DNA of 64,000 nucleotides from Inquilinus limosus DSM 16000 (GTDB lineage Bacteria > Pseudomonadota > Alphaproteobacteria > DSM-16000 > Inquilinaceae), in contig NZ_KE383985.1 of the NCBI RefSeq assembly GCF_000423185.1, forward strand, positions 86,632 to 150,631, in the 5' to 3' direction. Shown here one piece after another: positions 32,426-40,523 of the stretch. A program made the position numbers and the translations under genes. The first letter of the stretch is position 1; each line of letters opens with the position of its first letter. Under the pieces are notes generated by a model, which was not told where the DNA came from, did no database searches, and worked only from the letters and a program-made list of their open reading frames with translations.

Positions 32426-33715
32426 ATGCTCAGCCCGCTCCTGGCCGTCGCGGCGATCCTCGCCGGCATCACCATCGTCTCGCTCGGCCAGGGCGTCTTC
32501 TCGACCCTGGTGCCGGTGCGGCTGACCGAAGCCGGGCTGTCGGCCGACCGGGTCGGCCTGGTGGTCGCGGCCAGCGCCCTCGGCTTCCTGATCGGCTGCC
32601 TGTTCGTCGGCCGGCTGATCCGCCTGGTCGGCCATATCCGCGCCTTCTCCGCCTTCGCCGCCGCCTCCTGCCTGGCCGGCCTGGCGCTGCCTTGGACCGT
32701 CGGGCTGCCCGGCTGGTTCCTGCTGCGTCTGGCCATGGGCTTCTGCTCCGCCGGGCTGTTCATGGTGGCCGAGAGCTGGCTGAACGAGCTGACGCCGCGG
32801 CATCTGCGCGGCCGCATCCTGACCAGCTACGTCGTCGTGGTGATGCTGGCGCTGGGCGCCGGCCAGGCTCTGCTGACCGTGCTCGACACCAGTGACGTGC
32901 TGCCCTTCGTCCTGGCCTCGGCCGCCTTCACCCTGGCGCTGATCCCGGTGACGCTGACCCGGTCGCGCCACCCCAGCGTGCCGCACCGGATCCGGCCGAT
33001 CCTGGGCAAGGCCTACCGCAACTCCCCGGTCGGCGCGGTCGGCTGCGTCGTGGTCGGGCTGGTGGCGGCGACGCTGCAGGGCGTGGCCCCGGTCTGGGGC
33101 GTGCATCGCGGCTTCTCCACCGCCGAGATCGCGACGCTGATGGCGGCGACCCAGATCGGCGGCCTGCTGTGCCAATGGCCGCTCGGCTGGCTGTCCGACC
33201 GGATCGACCGGCGCTGGGTGATCCTGGCCGCGGCGGCCTGCACCATCGTCGCCGCGCTCGGCAGCATCGCCGCGGGCCGGGCGGAGGCCTTCGCCCTGTT
33301 GATCGTGCTGTTCGCGCTGTGGGGCGGCATGGCCGAGGCGATCTACCCGCTGTCGGTCGCCCATGCCAACGACCACGCCAGGCCGCAGGACTACGTGCCG
33401 CTGGCCGGGACGCTGCTGATCCTGTGGTCGGTCGGCTCCTCCGCCGGGCCGCTGGTCGCGACCGTGGCGATGGAGCGGCTGGGCCCGGACGCGCTGTTCG
33501 CCTATGTCGCGCTGCTGGTCGGCGCCTTCGCCGGCTTCGTGCTGTGGCGCATGGCCCGGCGCGGCCGGGTCGCCGCCGGCGAGGCGGAGCATTTCGTGGG
33601 CCTCGCCGCCGGCTCCAGCCCCGCCCCCGCCGAGCTGGACCCCCGCATCCGCCCGGAGGACGAGGCCGAGGCCGAGCCGGGCTATGACGACTGCGAGGAC
33701 GTGCCGGCGCGGTAA
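32426..33715 (+). CDS. MFS transporter (YcaD/TsgA-like)
   Basis: 429-residue membrane protein of the major facilitator superfamily with about 12 helices. Visible features are the amphipathic GCLFVGRLIRLVGHIRAF loop, MGFCSAGLFMVAESWLNELTP, which is characteristic of YcaD-type members, and LSDRIDRRWVILA in the central loop. The last 60 residues are an acidic, Pro-rich tail. The ATG at 32426 begins helix 1; the longer frame from 32339 is discarded because it would overlap the atpI promoter. Substrate unknown. Confidence 0.85.
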   Translation: MLSPLLAVAAILAGITIVSLGQGVFSTLVPVRLTEAGLSADRVGLVVAASALGFLIGCLFVGRLIRLVGHIRAFSAFAAASCLAGLALPWTVGLPGWFLLRLAMGFCSAGLFMVAESWLNELTPRHLRGRILTSYVVVVMLALGAGQALLTVLDTSDVLPFVLASAAFTLALIPVTLTRSRHPSVPHRIRPILGKAYRNSPVGAVGCVVVGLVAATLQGVAPVWGVHRGFSTAEIATLMAATQIGGLLCQWPLGWLSDRIDRRWVILAAAACTIVAALGSIAAGRAEAFALLIVLFALWGGMAEAIYPLSVAHANDHARPQDYVPLAGTLLILWSVGSSAGPLVATVAMERLGPDALFAYVALLVGAFAGFVLWRMARRGRVAAGEAEHFVGLAAGSSPAPAELDPRIRPEDEAEAEPGYDDCEDVPAR

Positions 33716-33778
33716 GGCGGCGATTCCATCCCGTTTCGTTCTGCTCTAGGGTCGCGGGCCGCATCGCAGAGAGGGCCC

Positions 33779-34573
33779 ATGCGCATCGCCACCTGGAACA
33801 TCAACTCCGTCCGCCTGCGCCAGGAGCTGGTGCTGCGCCTGATCGACGAGACCGCGCCCGACATCATCTGCCTGCAGGAGACCAAGACCCCGGACCACAG
33901 CTTCCCGCACCAGCCCTTCGTCGACCTCGGCTACCGGCACATCGCGATCTCCGGCATGAAGGGCTACAACGGCGTCGCCGTGATCTCGCGCCTGCCCTTC
34001 GAGAGCCACGAGATCCGCCACTGGTGCGGCAAGGAGGACTGCCGCCACATCGCCATCCGCCTGCCGGACGGCACCGAGGTGCACAACCTCTATATCCCGG
34101 CCGGCGGCGACATCCCGGACCCGGCGGTGAACGAGAAGTTCGCCCACAAGCTGCAGTTCCTGGACGAGATGACGGCCTGGTGGCCGGAGAACCGGAACCG
34201 GGACCAGAAGCTGATCCTGGTCGGCGACCTGAACATCGCGCCGCTGGAGCACGACGTCTGGTCGCACAAGCAGCTGCTGGACGTGGTCAGCCACACCCCG
34301 ATCGAGGTCGAGAAGCTGACGGCGATGCAGTCGACGCTGGGCTGGGTCGACAGCGCCCGCACCTTCGTGCCGCCGGACCAGAAGCTGTACACGTGGTGGA
34401 GCTACCGCGCCACGGACTGGCAGGCCTCCGACCGCGGCCGGCGCCTCGACCACATCTGGGTCACCCCGCCGCTGGCCGGCGGCCTGAAGGCGCACCGCAC
34501 CCTGCGCGAGGCGCGCGGCTGGGAGCCGAAGCCGAGCGACCACGTGCCGGTGGTGGTCGACGTCGAGGTGTGA
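33779..34573 (+). CDS. xthA: Exodeoxyribonuclease III (AP endonuclease)
   Basis: 264-residue ExoIII/APE1-type nuclease that cuts DNA at abasic sites and trims 3' ends. Landmarks: RIATWNINSVRLR with the metal-site asparagine, IICLQETK with the metal-binding glutamate, GYNGVAVISR, LVGDLNIAP with catalytic aspartate and asparagine, RRLDHIWVT, and the C-terminal SDHVPVVVDV with the catalytic histidine. Full length. It follows the MFS gene by 63 bp and converges with the SRPBCC gene over an 18-bp gap that holds no repeat. Confidence 0.95.
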   Translation: MRIATWNINSVRLRQELVLRLIDETAPDIICLQETKTPDHSFPHQPFVDLGYRHIAISGMKGYNGVAVISRLPFESHEIRHWCGKEDCRHIAIRLPDGTEVHNLYIPAGGDIPDPAVNEKFAHKLQFLDEMTAWWPENRNRDQKLILVGDLNIAPLEHDVWSHKQLLDVVSHTPIEVEKLTAMQSTLGWVDSARTFVPPDQKLYTWWSYRATDWQASDRGRRLDHIWVTPPLAGGLKAHRTLREARGWEPKPSDHVPVVVDVEV

Positions 34574-34591
34574 GGGGCAGCGTACCGCCCT

Positions 34592-35056
34592 TTACTCAAC
34601 CGCCTCCGCAAAGCCGGCCAGGGTGGCTTCCCAGGCCTCCGGGCCGTCGAAGACCTGCCGCATCCGGTCGGCCGCCTGGCCATAGCCGTCGAGCCGGTGC
34701 TCTAGCTCTACCAGCGTGCCGTCGCCATCGGCGGAGAACCGCACCTCGACCTCCGTCACCAGATCCGGGTCGAAGCGCCACTGGGTGCTGATCTGCCAGG
34801 CCAGGACCAGTCGGCCGGGCGGCTCCCAGGCCAGCACCCGGCCCCACTGGCATTCGGTGCCGTCCTCGCCGCGCTCGAACCAGCGGCCGCCGGCCTGCGG
34901 CTCCACCACCACCTCCCGGATCGGCGAGCTGCCGATCGAGTGCCGGCGCGGCCACCAGCGGGTCATGCCGGCGGTGAAGATGTCGAAGGCGCGCCGGGGC
35001 TCGGCCTTGACCCGGACGCTCTTGCGGACGGGGGCGACGGCGATGGTCGGTGTCAT
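34592..35056 (-). CDS. SRPBCC (AHSA1-type) domain protein
   Basis: 154-residue START/AHSA1-like protein with a hydrophobic ligand-binding fold: VKAEPRRAFDIFTAGMTRWW near the N-terminus, a central WGRVLAWEPPGRLVLAW strand pair, and the C-terminal helix EAWEATLAGFAEAVE. The ligand is unknown. Its start overlaps the ArsR stop by 4 bases, and the ArsR+SRPBCC gene pair is common in bacteria; the regulator probably controls both genes. Confidence 0.88.
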   Translation of the reverse strand: MTPTIAVAPVRKSVRVKAEPRRAFDIFTAGMTRWWPRRHSIGSSPIREVVVEPQAGGRWFERGEDGTECQWGRVLAWEPPGRLVLAWQISTQWRFDPDLVTEVEVRFSADGDGTLVELEHRLDGYGQAADRMRQVFDGPEAWEATLAGFAEAVE

Positions 35057-35373
35057 CGGCTCTCCTCCTCTGTCGTCGTGGCTTCGGCCTCGGCCGCGAA
35101 GGTGGCCAGGGCCTGGTCCCAGAACTGGTCCAGCCAGGCCCGCAGGGCGCCCAGCCCCTTGGGGTCGATGAAATAGACCCGGCGGACCCCGTCGGCCCGG
35201 TCGGCCACCAGCCCGGCGTCGCGCAGGACCTTCAGATGCTGCGACACGGCCGGCCGGCTGACCGGCAGGCCCTCGGCGATGCGGCCGACCGGCTTGGGCC
35301 CGGTCCGCAGCCGCTCGAACACCGCCCGGCGGGTCGGGTCGGCCAATGCCGCGAGCGCTTTATCGTAAGCCAT
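35053..35373 (-). CDS. ArsR-family winged-helix regulator
   Basis: 106-residue HTH_20 regulator. It opens MAYDKALAALADPTRRAVFERL and has the recognition helix in VSRPAVSQHLKVLRDAGLV. No cysteine metal-binding pair is seen, so metals are unlikely signals. It is first in the operon with the SRPBCC gene (4-base overlap). An inverted repeat over its own -10 region suggests self-repression. The start ATG at 35373 lies at the expected start of transcription, so the message may be leaderless. Confidence 0.9.
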   Translation of the reverse strand: MAYDKALAALADPTRRAVFERLRTGPKPVGRIAEGLPVSRPAVSQHLKVLRDAGLVADRADGVRRVYFIDPKGLGALRAWLDQFWDQALATFAAEAEATTTEEESR

Positions 35374-35374
35374 G

Positions 35375-35407
35375 ACTTACCGTAAGTATTGACTTACTCA
35401 CTGTCAA
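35375..35407 (-). promoter_or_regulatory. arsR promoter with overlapping palindrome
   Basis: On the minus strand: -35 TTGACA (35402-35407), a 17-bp spacer, and -10 TACGGT (35379-35384). The perfect palindrome ACTTAC-C-GTAAGT (35375-35387) covers the -10. The expected start of transcription falls on or next to the ATG at 35373, implying a leaderless or near-leaderless message. Confidence 0.6.
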
Positions 35408-35465
35408 GCCAGACGGCGGTCGGCTTCGCGGAGGCCGGAGATCAAAAGCCTCCTCGGTGAGGACG

Positions 35466-35963
35466 CTAGCCCGGCAGGGGACGACGGTAGAGGTAGTACC
35501 GCCCGGGCGAGACGCCGGGGGGCTCCGGCAGCTCCTGCCACCCCAGCCCGGCGAAGGCGATGTTGGCGACGACCACGCCGCCCGGCACCAGCACCGGCAC
35601 CAGCAGCGGTCCCAGCGCCGCCGCCAGAGCCCGGTTGGCCGCATCGTCGCCGGAGCCGAGATCGGCATGGATCAGCGCCATGCCGTCGCGATGCGCCGCG
35701 ACGAAGCCCGGCATGGTCTCCAGCACCTCGCCCAGCACCATGCGGTCGCGGGGCGGGATGCAGGCGGGATGCGCCGCGACCCGGCGGTCGAACACCCAGA
35801 TCGCGCGGTCCGGCAGCTTCTCGCGCAGATGGTCGTAGGTTCGGCCGTTGCCGAGGCCGAGCTCCATGACGTCGCCCGGCAGGCCGGCAATGGCCCGCGC
35901 GGCCCAGTCGAGACAGGCGCGCTGCGCCTGCATCCGGCGGATGAAGCTGTCGAGGCGACTCAC
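35466..35963 (-). CDS. Class I SAM-dependent methyltransferase
   Basis: 165-residue Rossmann-fold methyltransferase. The SAM motif is DVMELGLGNGRTYDHL (about 31-46), with IWVFDRRV (motif II acidic residue) and DLGSGDDAANR following. The GTG at 35963 (MSRLDSFIRRMQAQR) is taken as start; it lies 8 bp after the stop of the cyclic-nucleotide-binding gene. Third gene of ABC-CNB-methyltransferase. Its acceptor is unknown. Some relatives are annotated as methyltransferases without function. Confidence 0.78.
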   Translation of the reverse strand: MSRLDSFIRRMQAQRACLDWAARAIAGLPGDVMELGLGNGRTYDHLREKLPDRAIWVFDRRVAAHPACIPPRDRMVLGEVLETMPGFVAAHRDGMALIHADLGSGDDAANRALAAALGPLLVPVLVPGGVVVANIAFAGLGWQELPEPPGVSPGRYYLYRRPLPG

Positions 35964-35971
35964 GATCCGGG

Positions 35972-36421
35972 TCAGGCCGTCTGGCGGGCGCGGGCCGCTT
36001 CCTTGGTGGTCCGTTCGAGGCGCAGCGCCAGGACGCGCATGATCTCGATCGCCATCTGCGGGAACTCCGTGATCATGCGGAAGAACTGGTCCTTGGCGAT
36101 GACCAGGGCGGTGACGTCGGTGCGCGCCTGCACCGTCGCGGTGCGCGGCACGTCGCAGAGGATGGCGATCTCGCCGACGAAGTCGTTGCGGCCGACCGAG
36201 GCCACGGTCAGGGGCCCGGTCTCGGCGTCGACGATCACGTCGGCCTCGCCGTCGATGATGATGAAGGCGGCGCGGCCGATCTCCCCCTGCCGGCACAGCA
36301 CCTGCCCCGCGGGGAAGCGGACACGCTCGCTGGTGAAGGCCAGAAGCTTCAGCTTCGACGTGTCGATGTTGGCGAAGAGCGGGATCCGCTTCAGCAACTC
36401 GACTTCTTCCGCAAGGCTCAC
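35972..36421 (-). CDS. Stand-alone cyclic-nucleotide-binding (Crp-type sensor) protein
   Basis: 149-residue single CNB domain: VELLKRIPLFANID at the N-terminus, GEIGRAAFIIIDGEADV, and the phosphate-binding cassette FVGEIAILCDVPRTATV with the conserved arginine and glutamate. A C-terminal helix (about 120-145) ends the protein; there is no DNA-binding domain, unlike Crp/Fnr regulators. It lies 30 bp downstream of the degenerate ABC exporter on the same strand, so it may sense cAMP/cGMP for that protein or for the linked methyltransferase. This is an inference. Confidence 0.85.
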   Translation of the reverse strand: MSLAEEVELLKRIPLFANIDTSKLKLLAFTSERVRFPAGQVLCRQGEIGRAAFIIIDGEADVIVDAETGPLTVASVGRNDFVGEIAILCDVPRTATVQARTDVTALVIAKDQFFRMITEFPQMAIEIMRVLALRLERTTKEAARARQTA

Positions 36422-36451
36422 CGATCCGTCCTCCAGCTCCCTGTTTGCATT

Positions 36452-39106
36452 CTACTCCGCTTCCAGCAATTCGTGCAGCGCGCTGCCTTGGCGGTTGAGC
36501 GATTGGAAATCGCCGCGTTCGACGATCCGGCCGTGGCGCACCACGACGATGTCGGCGAACTCCCGGGCCATGCTGGGCCGATGCACGCCCCAGATCAAGC
36601 CGCGGCCGTTGCGCAGCTCGCGGATGGCGCGGTGCACCCGGCCCTGCGCCACGCCGTCGAGGGTCGAGGTCGCCTCGTTCAGCAGCAGCAGGTCGGCGTT
36701 CTTCAGGAGCGCCCGGCCGAGCCCGACCTTCTGCCGCTGCACCGCCGAGAGGCGGCTGCCGGCGACGCCGACCGAGAAGTCGAGACCGACCGCGATCACG
36801 CTGTCGCGCAGATCGACCTCGTCGACCACGGTCTGGATCAGGGTCTGCACCCGCTCCGCCGCGTCCGGCCGGCCGTAGCGGATCTTGCCGAACAGGATGT
36901 TGTCCTGCAGCGACGCGGCCTCGTTGAACCGCTCGGCGTCGAAGAACTCGATATACGGGCGCAGATGCGCCGGCAGCTCGGCGGCGAACACCTTGCGGGC
37001 GTCGAGCAGCCGCTGCTGCATGTCGGCCTCGAACACGCCCAGGCGGTGGCGGGACGGCACCAGCTTGAACGGCAGGGACAGGAGGCGGGTGCGGTCGGCC
37101 GGCCGCAGCGCCGCCGTCCCCTCCTTCCTCGCCCGCAGCACGATCGGCTGGAACTCGGGCAGGTCCTCCGAGCCGATGAAGCTGAACTGCTCGAAGAACT
37201 CGTGGCCGGGCGGCAGGTCGGCGAACAGCTCGACCATGGTCTCGGCCATCTGGGCGCCGACCTGGATGAAGTCCTCCATCAGGCCCGTGCGCTGGAGCAC
37301 CGACAGCACATAGTCGTTCTCGGCCAGCGCGTCATAGGCGAAGACCGGGCCGACGGGAGTGCCGAACAGCAGGTTCTCGGCCACCGAGGCGGAGGTGTTG
37401 AAGCGGTCGGCGTCGTACAGCTCGACCAGATCGCCGAGGTCGGTCTCGGCCAGGGTCTTGCGCACCGACACGCGCGCCGCCAGCACCCGGTCGGCGATCT
37501 CCGGCGCCTTGTCCGGGTCGATCGTGCCGTTCAGGCCGATGCGGTAGACGTCCTGCTCCATGTCGATCGCCTGCAGGATCTCCAGCGCCCGGTCCTGCAG
37601 CGCCTCCGGCCCGTCCACCCCCGCCGCCTGGTAGTCGATCCAGTCGGCGTTGATGTCGAAATCGGTGTTGCCGGCCGACTTCGCCTCCGACGCCCGCCGG
37701 GCCCGGCGGCGCTTAGCCGCGTCGTCGTCGTATTGCGCCTCGCGCAGCGGCCGGTGCGACAGGCCGTAATACAGGTTCTGGCGCAGCGTGCCGGTGAACA
37801 TGTAGCTGTGCGCGCCGACATAGGCGATGCGGCGGCCGATCACCGCCTCGCTCAGCGTGTCGTAATCGTGGTCGCCGAGCCGGATCTTGCCGCTGGTCGG
37901 CGAGATCAGCCGCGCCATCAGCAGCATCAGCTCGTCCTTGCCGACCCCGGCGCCGACCACGGCGAGATGGCCGTCGGTCGGGAAGGTGGCGGTCAGCCCC
38001 TCGATCACCGTCATGCCGCTGTCGTCGACCAGCGAGACGGCGGAGAAGCTGAGCTCCTTCGGCAGCGGGCCCTCGATCACCTCATCGCCGGTGATGCGCT
38101 CGAGCGGCAGCAGCTCGGGCGGCTGGAACTGCTCCACCACCTGCTCGTACTTGATCCGGATATCGGCCTGGGTCTGGTAGTAGTCGAGCAGGTCCTTCCA
38201 CGGCGCCGCCAAGTCCTTGTAGGCGGCCAGCACCGCCACCAGCGCGCCGAGCTGGATGTCGCCGCGGATCACCAGGTAGCCGCCGATCGAGTAGAAGAAG
38301 AACGGCGTCAGCTGGTTGATGAAGTTGTTCAGGAACTTGATGAAGAACTTGCGGTTGTAGATCTCGAACCGGATGTCGTAGATCGTCCCCAGCCGGTCGG
38401 AGAAATCCGCCAGATGCACGGCGGTGGCGTCGTTGGCATGCATGTCGGTGATGCCGGAGACGGATTCGCCGATGCGGTCGGCCAGCTTGCGCACGGTGCG
38501 CACCCGCTCCTTGCCCAGCTGGTTCACCCGCTTCTGCAGCTTCGGGATCAGCCAGCCCTGCAGCGGGTACAGCGACACCGCCGCCGCGCCCAGGATCGGG
38601 TCCTGCATGAAGATGAAGTAGATGTAGACGATCAGCGTCCCGGCCGACCAGATCGGCTGCACGAAGGCGTCGCCGATGAAGCCGCCCAGCGGTTCGACCT
38701 CGGAGGTGATCATCGGGATCATCTCGCCCTGCGAGGTCTTGCGGAAATGCGGCAGCGGGAAGCGCAGGATCCGGCAGTACAGCTCGTAGCGCAGCCGGCG
38801 CAGCATGCGCTCGCCCAGCTTGCCCTTGTAGATGTTGATGTAGAGCTTGAACCCGCCGTTGATGAACACCAGCGCCAGGAACAGGAACGACAGCAGCAGC
38901 AGGTATTCGATCCGGTCGAACTGGAAACCGAGGATCGTCCTGGGGAAATCCCCCGCCGCCTTATCGTCGATCGCGCCGTTGACGATCTGCTTCGGCAGAT
39001 CGAGCGAATAATAGACAAAAGGAAACGAAATCAACGTGACGATAAGGATATAGACCTGCTCGCGGCTGCTGTGCCGCAAGATGAACTTGAAGATGTTGGA
39101 ATCCAT
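36452..39106 (-). CDS. ABC exporter-type protein with degenerate ATPase motifs and an inserted repeat
   Basis: 884 residues. Residues 1-345 form an ABC type 1 exporter membrane domain (helices near 20-37, 68-85, 155-180, 262-295). The nucleotide domain starts near 350 but its motifs are worn: the P-loop is GAGVGKDE (385-392, with D for S/T and V instead of the leading G/A), the Q-loop region is YVGAHSYMF with no clear Gln, the signature is LSAVQ (786-790), and Walker B is LLLLNEATS with N810 in place of Asp; E811 and H842 are kept. About 270 extra residues (450-720) sit between the Q-loop and signature, carrying two copies of a DA[DE]RFN..AS[VL]..N[IL]LFG motif (565-582 and 723-740). ATG at 39106; an in-frame ATG at 39163 is possible. 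Confidence 0.85.
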   Translation of the reverse strand: MDSNIFKFILRHSSREQVYILIVTLISFPFVYYSLDLPKQIVNGAIDDKAAGDFPRTILGFQFDRIEYLLLLSFLFLALVFINGGFKLYINIYKGKLGERMLRRLRYELYCRILRFPLPHFRKTSQGEMIPMITSEVEPLGGFIGDAFVQPIWSAGTLIVYIYFIFMQDPILGAAAVSLYPLQGWLIPKLQKRVNQLGKERVRTVRKLADRIGESVSGITDMHANDATAVHLADFSDRLGTIYDIRFEIYNRKFFIKFLNNFINQLTPFFFYSIGGYLVIRGDIQLGALVAVLAAYKDLAAPWKDLLDYYQTQADIRIKYEQVVEQFQPPELLPLERITGDEVIEGPLPKELSFSAVSLVDDSGMTVIEGLTATFPTDGHLAVVGAGVGKDELMLLMARLISPTSGKIRLGDHDYDTLSEAVIGRRIAYVGAHSYMFTGTLRQNLYYGLSHRPLREAQYDDDAAKRRRARRASEAKSAGNTDFDINADWIDYQAAGVDGPEALQDRALEILQAIDMEQDVYRIGLNGTIDPDKAPEIADRVLAARVSVRKTLAETDLGDLVELYDADRFNTSASVAENLLFGTPVGPVFAYDALAENDYVLSVLQRTGLMEDFIQVGAQMAETMVELFADLPPGHEFFEQFSFIGSEDLPEFQPIVLRARKEGTAALRPADRTRLLSLPFKLVPSRHRLGVFEADMQQRLLDARKVFAAELPAHLRPYIEFFDAERFNEAASLQDNILFGKIRYGRPDAAERVQTLIQTVVDEVDLRDSVIAVGLDFSVGVAGSRLSAVQRQKVGLGRALLKNADLLLLNEATSTLDGVAQGRVHRAIRELRNGRGLIWGVHRPSMAREFADIVVVRHGRIVERGDFQSLNRQGSALHELLEAE

Positions 39107-39313
39107 CGCGATCCAGGTCCAGCCTCGCCGGGCACGGGCAGGACCATAGCGTGAACTTTCCATGGCGCAAAGCATGTGACGCCGGTCACGGCGGTGCGGA
39201 TATGCAGGCAAAGGGTCCGGGTGACGGGTCCGAAGCCTTCGTGCTAAAAGCGCGCCGGGCGGCAGGGGCCGTCCGTGTCGGCCCGCCCCCGGGTCTTCAG
39301 GCGACAAGGCTGC

Positions 39314-40516
39314 ATGGCGAAGCGCACCGCTCAGGCCCGCATCCTGATCTACAGCCACGACAGCTTCGGCCTCGGCCACCTGCGCCGCTGCCGCACCATC
39401 GCACATGCGCTGGTGGCGCGGCACAGCGACCTGTCGGTGATGATCCTGTCCGGATCGCCGATCATCGGCAGCTTCGACTTCCGCAGCCGGGTCGACTTCG
39501 TCCGCATCCCGGGCGTGATCAAGCTGCGCAACGGCGACTACACCTCCCTGTCGCTGCACATCGACATCGAGGAGACGCTGGCCATGCGCGCCTCGATCAT
39601 CGAGCACACGGCGGCGATCTTCGATCCCGACCTGTTCATCGTCGACAAGGAGCCGCTGGGCCTGCGCGGCGAGGTCAAGCAGACGCTGGAGATGCTGCGC
39701 GACCGCGGCACCCGCACCGTGCTGGGCCTGCGCGACGTGATGGACGAGCCGTCCCTCCTGGCCCCGGAATGGGAGCGCAAGAACGTCGTCCCGGCGCTGG
39801 AGCATCTCTACGACCAGCTCTGGATCTACGGCCTGCCGGAGATCTGCGACCCGCTGGCCGATATCGAGCTGCCGGATTCGGTGCGCGCCCGCATGACCTA
39901 TACCGGCTATCTGCGCCGGCGGGCGCCGACCAACGTGCCGGCCGACGCGGCGCCGCTGCGCGACCCGTACATCCTGGTCACGCCCGGCGGCGGCGGCGAC
40001 GGCGAGGACCTGGTCGACTGGGTGCTGCGGGCCTATGAGGCGGACCGCGCCATGCCCTGCGCCGCGCTGATCGTGCTGGGCCCGTTCATGCAGCGCGAGC
40101 GCCAGGCCGAGTTCATGGCCCGCGCCGCCAGGCTGGACGACATCGAGGTGATCACCTTCGACGCCCGGATCGAGCACCTGATGGTCCGCGCCGCCGGCGT
40201 CGTCGCCATGGGCGGCTACAACACCTTCTGCGAGATCCTGTCCTTCGACAAGCGGGCCCTGCTGGTGCCCCGGGTGCGGCCGCGGCTGGAGCAGCACATC
40301 CGCGCCTCCCGCGCTGCAGAGCTGGGCCTCGTCAGCATGCTCGACCAGGACGGGCCGGGCGAGACGGAGGTGATGGTGCGCGCGCTGCGGGCCCTGCCCG
40401 ACCAGCCGCTGCCCTCGACCCGCTTCCTGCCCGGCATGCTGGACGGGCTCGACGCCGTCGACCGGCTGGCGATGGACGCCATCGACCCGCCCGCCTCGAT
40501 CCGCGCCACGGCGTGA
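39314..40516 (+). CDS. Glycosyltransferase, MurG-like (COG4671 family)
   Basis: 400-residue predicted glycosyltransferase of GT-B fold. The N-terminal motif is ILIYSHDSFGLGHLRRCRTI (about 10-29), which is the family hallmark, and the C-terminal sugar-nucleotide site includes VTPGGGGDGEDL (about 235) and AAGVVAMGGYNTFCEILSF (about 298-316). A second gene of the same family lies at 44210. The ATG at 39314 is chosen over an upstream one because it begins the conserved motif. It is the first plus-strand gene of the cluster, divergent from the ABC exporter across a 207-bp gap with no recognised operator. Donor and acceptor are unknown. Confidence 0.8.
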   Translation: MAKRTAQARILIYSHDSFGLGHLRRCRTIAHALVARHSDLSVMILSGSPIIGSFDFRSRVDFVRIPGVIKLRNGDYTSLSLHIDIEETLAMRASIIEHTAAIFDPDLFIVDKEPLGLRGEVKQTLEMLRDRGTRTVLGLRDVMDEPSLLAPEWERKNVVPALEHLYDQLWIYGLPEICDPLADIELPDSVRARMTYTGYLRRRAPTNVPADAAPLRDPYILVTPGGGGDGEDLVDWVLRAYEADRAMPCAALIVLGPFMQRERQAEFMARAARLDDIEVITFDARIEHLMVRAAGVVAMGGYNTFCEILSFDKRALLVPRVRPRLEQHIRASRAAELGLVSMLDQDGPGETEVMVRALRALPDQPLPSTRFLPGMLDGLDAVDRLAMDAIDPPASIRATA

Positions 40517-40523
40517 GCAGGAC

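Noticed and set aside
36473-39154. 893-residue plus-strand open frame opposite the ABC exporter
   Set aside because: Composition of a GC-rich antisense frame (His, Arg, Gln and Leu runs) with no domain; the minus strand carries recognisable ABC domains.
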